64,000 nucleotides of DNA from Halolamina pelagica (lineage in GTDB: Archaea > Halobacteriota > Halobacteria > Halobacteriales > Haloferacaceae): assembly GCF_900115675.1 (NCBI RefSeq), contig NZ_FOXI01000004.1:1-64000 (forward strand), written 5' to 3'. The position numbers were made by a program, and so were the translations under genes. This document shows, piece by piece, positions 62,263 through 64,000 of this stretch; positions within the stretch are counted from its first letter, which is position 1, and each line of letters opens with the position of its first letter. The notes under the pieces are model-generated. The model was not told where the DNA came from. It was given only the letters and a program-made list of their open reading frames with translations, and ran no database searches.

Positions 62263-63672
62263 TCAGTCCTCGTCGCCGAGGATCCCGCGGTGGGTCATCT
62301 TCTCCGGATCGAGCACGTCCGCGGCCTCCTCCTCGGTCAGGTAGCCTTCAGCCACAGCCACTTCCTTCACCGACTTGCCCTCGGCCAGCGCCTTCTTGGC
62401 CACTTTCGACGCCTTGTCGTAGCCGATCGCGGGGTTGAGCGCCGTCGCCAGCGCCATCGAGCGCTCGACCTGGGCCTCGCAGTGCTCCTCGTTGGCCTCC
62501 AGTTTCGCGACGAACTTCTCGGCGAACGTCGTCGCGCTGTTGCTCAGCAGGTCCGCAGACTCGAGGAAGTTGTGCGCGATGACGGGCTTGTAGAGGTTCA
62601 GGTCGATCTGTCCCTCCGCGGCGCCCGCGGAGACGGCGGCGTCGTTGCCGACGACCTGCTTGTGGACCTGGTTCACCGCCTCGGCGACGACGGGGTTGAT
62701 CTTGCCGGGCATGATGGAACTCCCGGGCTGGTTCTCGGGCTGCTCGATCTCGCCCAGGCCGTTCCGCGGCCCCGACGCCAGCAGGCGGAGGTCGTTGGCG
62801 ACCTTGTTCAGGCTCCCGGCGATCACGCGCAGCGCGCCGTGGGCCTCGCTCATCGCGTCGTGGGCCGCCTGCGCCTCGAAGTGGTCGTCCGCTTCGCGGA
62901 ACTCGAGGCCGGTCTCCTCGCTCATGTACTCGGCGGCAAGTTCGGGGAACTCGGGGTCGGTGTTGAGCCCCGTCCCGACCGCAGTGCCACCCAGCGCCAG
63001 TTCCGCGAGGCGCGGACGGACGCTCTCCAGTCGGTCGATCCCCTTCTCGACCTGCGTGCGGTAGCCGCCGAACTCCTGGCCGAGGCGGACGGGCGTGGCG
63101 TCCTGCAGGTGCGTGCGGCCGGTCTTGACGACGCCGTCGAACTCGCCCTCCTTCGCCGCGAGTTCGTCCCGAAGCGTCTCCAGCGCGGGGACGAGGTCCT
63201 TCTCGACGGCCTCCAGCGCGGCGACGTGCATCGCCGTCGGGATCACGTCGTTGGAGGACTGGCCGAAGTTCACGTCGTCGTTGGGGTGGACGACGCGATC
63301 GCCCACCTCGGCGCCCGCGATCTCGGCGGCGCGGTTGGCGATGACCTCGTTTGCGTTCATGTTCGAGGAGGTGCCCGAGCCGGTCTGGAACACGTCGACC
63401 GGGAACTGGTCGTCGTGCTCGCCGGCGATGACCTCGTCGGCGGCGGCGACGATGGCGTCGGCGGTCTCGGCGTCGAGGTGGCCCAGCTCGCGGTTGGCCT
63501 GCGCGGCGGCCTTCTTCACCACGCCGAGTGCGCGGACGAAGCGCCGCCCGAACACGGCGTCCGAGATCGGGAAGTTCTCGACCGCGCGCTGGGTCTGGGC
63601 GCCCCAGTAGGCGTCCGCGGGCACCTGCACTTCGCCGAGGCTGTCCTCCTCAGTTCGGTAGTCCTCGCTCAT
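62263..63672 (-). CDS. fumC: Fumarate hydratase, class II
   Basis: 469 residues. YRTEEDSLGEVQVPADAYWGAQTQRAVENFPI, QTGSGTSSNMNANEVIANRA, VHPNDDVNFGQSSNDVIPTAMH, KTGRTHLQDATPVRLGQEFGGY and the fumarase/aspartase signature GSSIMPGKINPVVAEAV are all present. It hydrates fumarate to malate in the citric acid cycle and feeds the malic enzyme encoded elsewhere in this window. N-terminus ATG at 63672. Confidence 0.95.
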   Translation of the reverse strand: MSEDYRTEEDSLGEVQVPADAYWGAQTQRAVENFPISDAVFGRRFVRALGVVKKAAAQANRELGHLDAETADAIVAAADEVIAGEHDDQFPVDVFQTGSGTSSNMNANEVIANRAAEIAGAEVGDRVVHPNDDVNFGQSSNDVIPTAMHVAALEAVEKDLVPALETLRDELAAKEGEFDGVVKTGRTHLQDATPVRLGQEFGGYRTQVEKGIDRLESVRPRLAELALGGTAVGTGLNTDPEFPELAAEYMSEETGLEFREADDHFEAQAAHDAMSEAHGALRVIAGSLNKVANDLRLLASGPRNGLGEIEQPENQPGSSIMPGKINPVVAEAVNQVHKQVVGNDAAVSAGAAEGQIDLNLYKPVIAHNFLESADLLSNSATTFAEKFVAKLEANEEHCEAQVERSMALATALNPAIGYDKASKVAKKALAEGKSVKEVAVAEGYLTEEEAADVLDPEKMTHRGILGDED

Positions 63673-63728
63673 GCGCGTTGGATCGGCCGGTGCAGCGTAA
63701 AACCCTCCGGTCGGCGGCGACCGATGCC

Positions 63729-64000
63729 TTACTCCTCGTCGGTGTTCCGCTCCGCGTACTCCTCGGGCGTGTACGTCTCGATCTCAAGTGCGTGGACGCT
63801 GTCGGTCATCTCCTCGCCCACGGCGTCGTACACCATCTGGTGTTGTGCGACCAGCGTCTCGCCCTCGAACGCCGGCGAGACGACGACCGCGGCGAAGTGG
63901 GCGTCCTGGTGGTTCCGGTCGTGGTGCGCCCGGGGGAGGTCGACCGTCGCCTCCGCGTCGGGGATCTCGGCCTCGATGATGGCTTCGAGTTCGTCGGTCT
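63729..64000 (-). CDS. bolA: BolA-family protein, 5' end cut by the window
   Basis: The readable part, about 90 residues, includes DELEAIIEAEIPDAEATVDLPRAHHDRNHQDAHFAAVVVSPAFEGETLVAQHQMVYDAVGEEMTDSVHALEIETYTPEEY. The VVSPAFEGxxLVxxHQxVY and DSVHALEIETYTPEE segments are the BolA signature. BolA proteins work with monothiol glutaredoxins in Fe-S handling or as regulators. The start lies beyond base 64000. It is upstream of the fumarase gene on the same strand, with a 56-bp gap. Confidence 0.85.
   Translation of the reverse strand, partial: TDELEAIIEAEIPDAEATVDLPRAHHDRNHQDAHFAAVVVSPAFEGETLVAQHQMVYDAVGEEMTDSVHALEIETYTPEEYAERNTDEE

Overview
The window is a stretch of chromosome from a halophilic archaeon (class Halobacteria). 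The evidence is the very high GC, the acidic (Asp/Glu-rich) predicted proteome, and archaeal marker genes: an Rli1/ABCE1 ATPase, replication factor C large subunit, GatE, Dph2, archaeal-type GAPDH, HMG-CoA synthase, the XPB-Bax1 pair, a bacterio-opsin-activator-type HTH regulator, UPF0058 and UPF0212. Several secreted proteins carry twin-arginine lipoprotein signals, as is usual in haloarchaea. I cannot fix the genus from sequence alone.

Layout. 1-6 kb: the tail of Rli1, an ATP-grasp ligase, Hsp20, convergent pgk and gap (central carbon metabolism), a rhodanese-thioredoxin pair and an M29-like aminopeptidase. 6-11.4 kb: HMG-CoA synthase, then two large surface proteins with pilin-like N-termini in a visibly more AT-rich segment. 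11.4-23 kb: a DUF2150-like protein, TatD-like hydrolase, membrane protein, three GNAT acetyltransferases (two a tandem duplication), DUF2891, RfcL, a Tat lipoprotein, heme A synthase, a metal-ligand-less M24 homologue and MaeB-type malic enzyme. 23.3-29.7 kb: a five-gene peptide ABC transporter operon whose binding protein looks circularly permuted. 29.8-41 kb: CBS protein, DMT exporter, amidohydrolase, DUF1684, Rsm22-like methyltransferase with TyrA, Xaa-Pro peptidase, Dph2, HTH-10 regulator, HtrA-like protease, thioesterase and BFN nuclease.

41-49 kb: UPF0212, a triplicated 73-bp intergenic repeat, UPF0058, cytidine deaminase, a GNAT, a membrane protein, an NSUN-type RNA methyltransferase with a separate PUA-like partner, Bax1 nuclease and XPB helicase. 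49-64 kb: a nitrate/sulfonate-type ABC operon, aminotransferase, PAC2 protein, PRC-barrel protein, TrkA-N/DHH fusion, tRNA-Lys(CTT) followed by several degraded copies of its own 3' end, a coiled-coil protein, TrmJ-like methyltransferase, divergent DMT exporter and Lrp regulator, GatE, fumarase and a partial BolA.

Most of the region is housekeeping chromosome with short spacers and many 4-bp ATGA/GTGA overlaps. The accessory-looking parts are the pilin-like pair, the permuted transporter protein, the tRNA-Lys scars and the hairpin-rich repeats in intergenic spacers. No CRISPR array, insertion sequence or integrase gene was seen.
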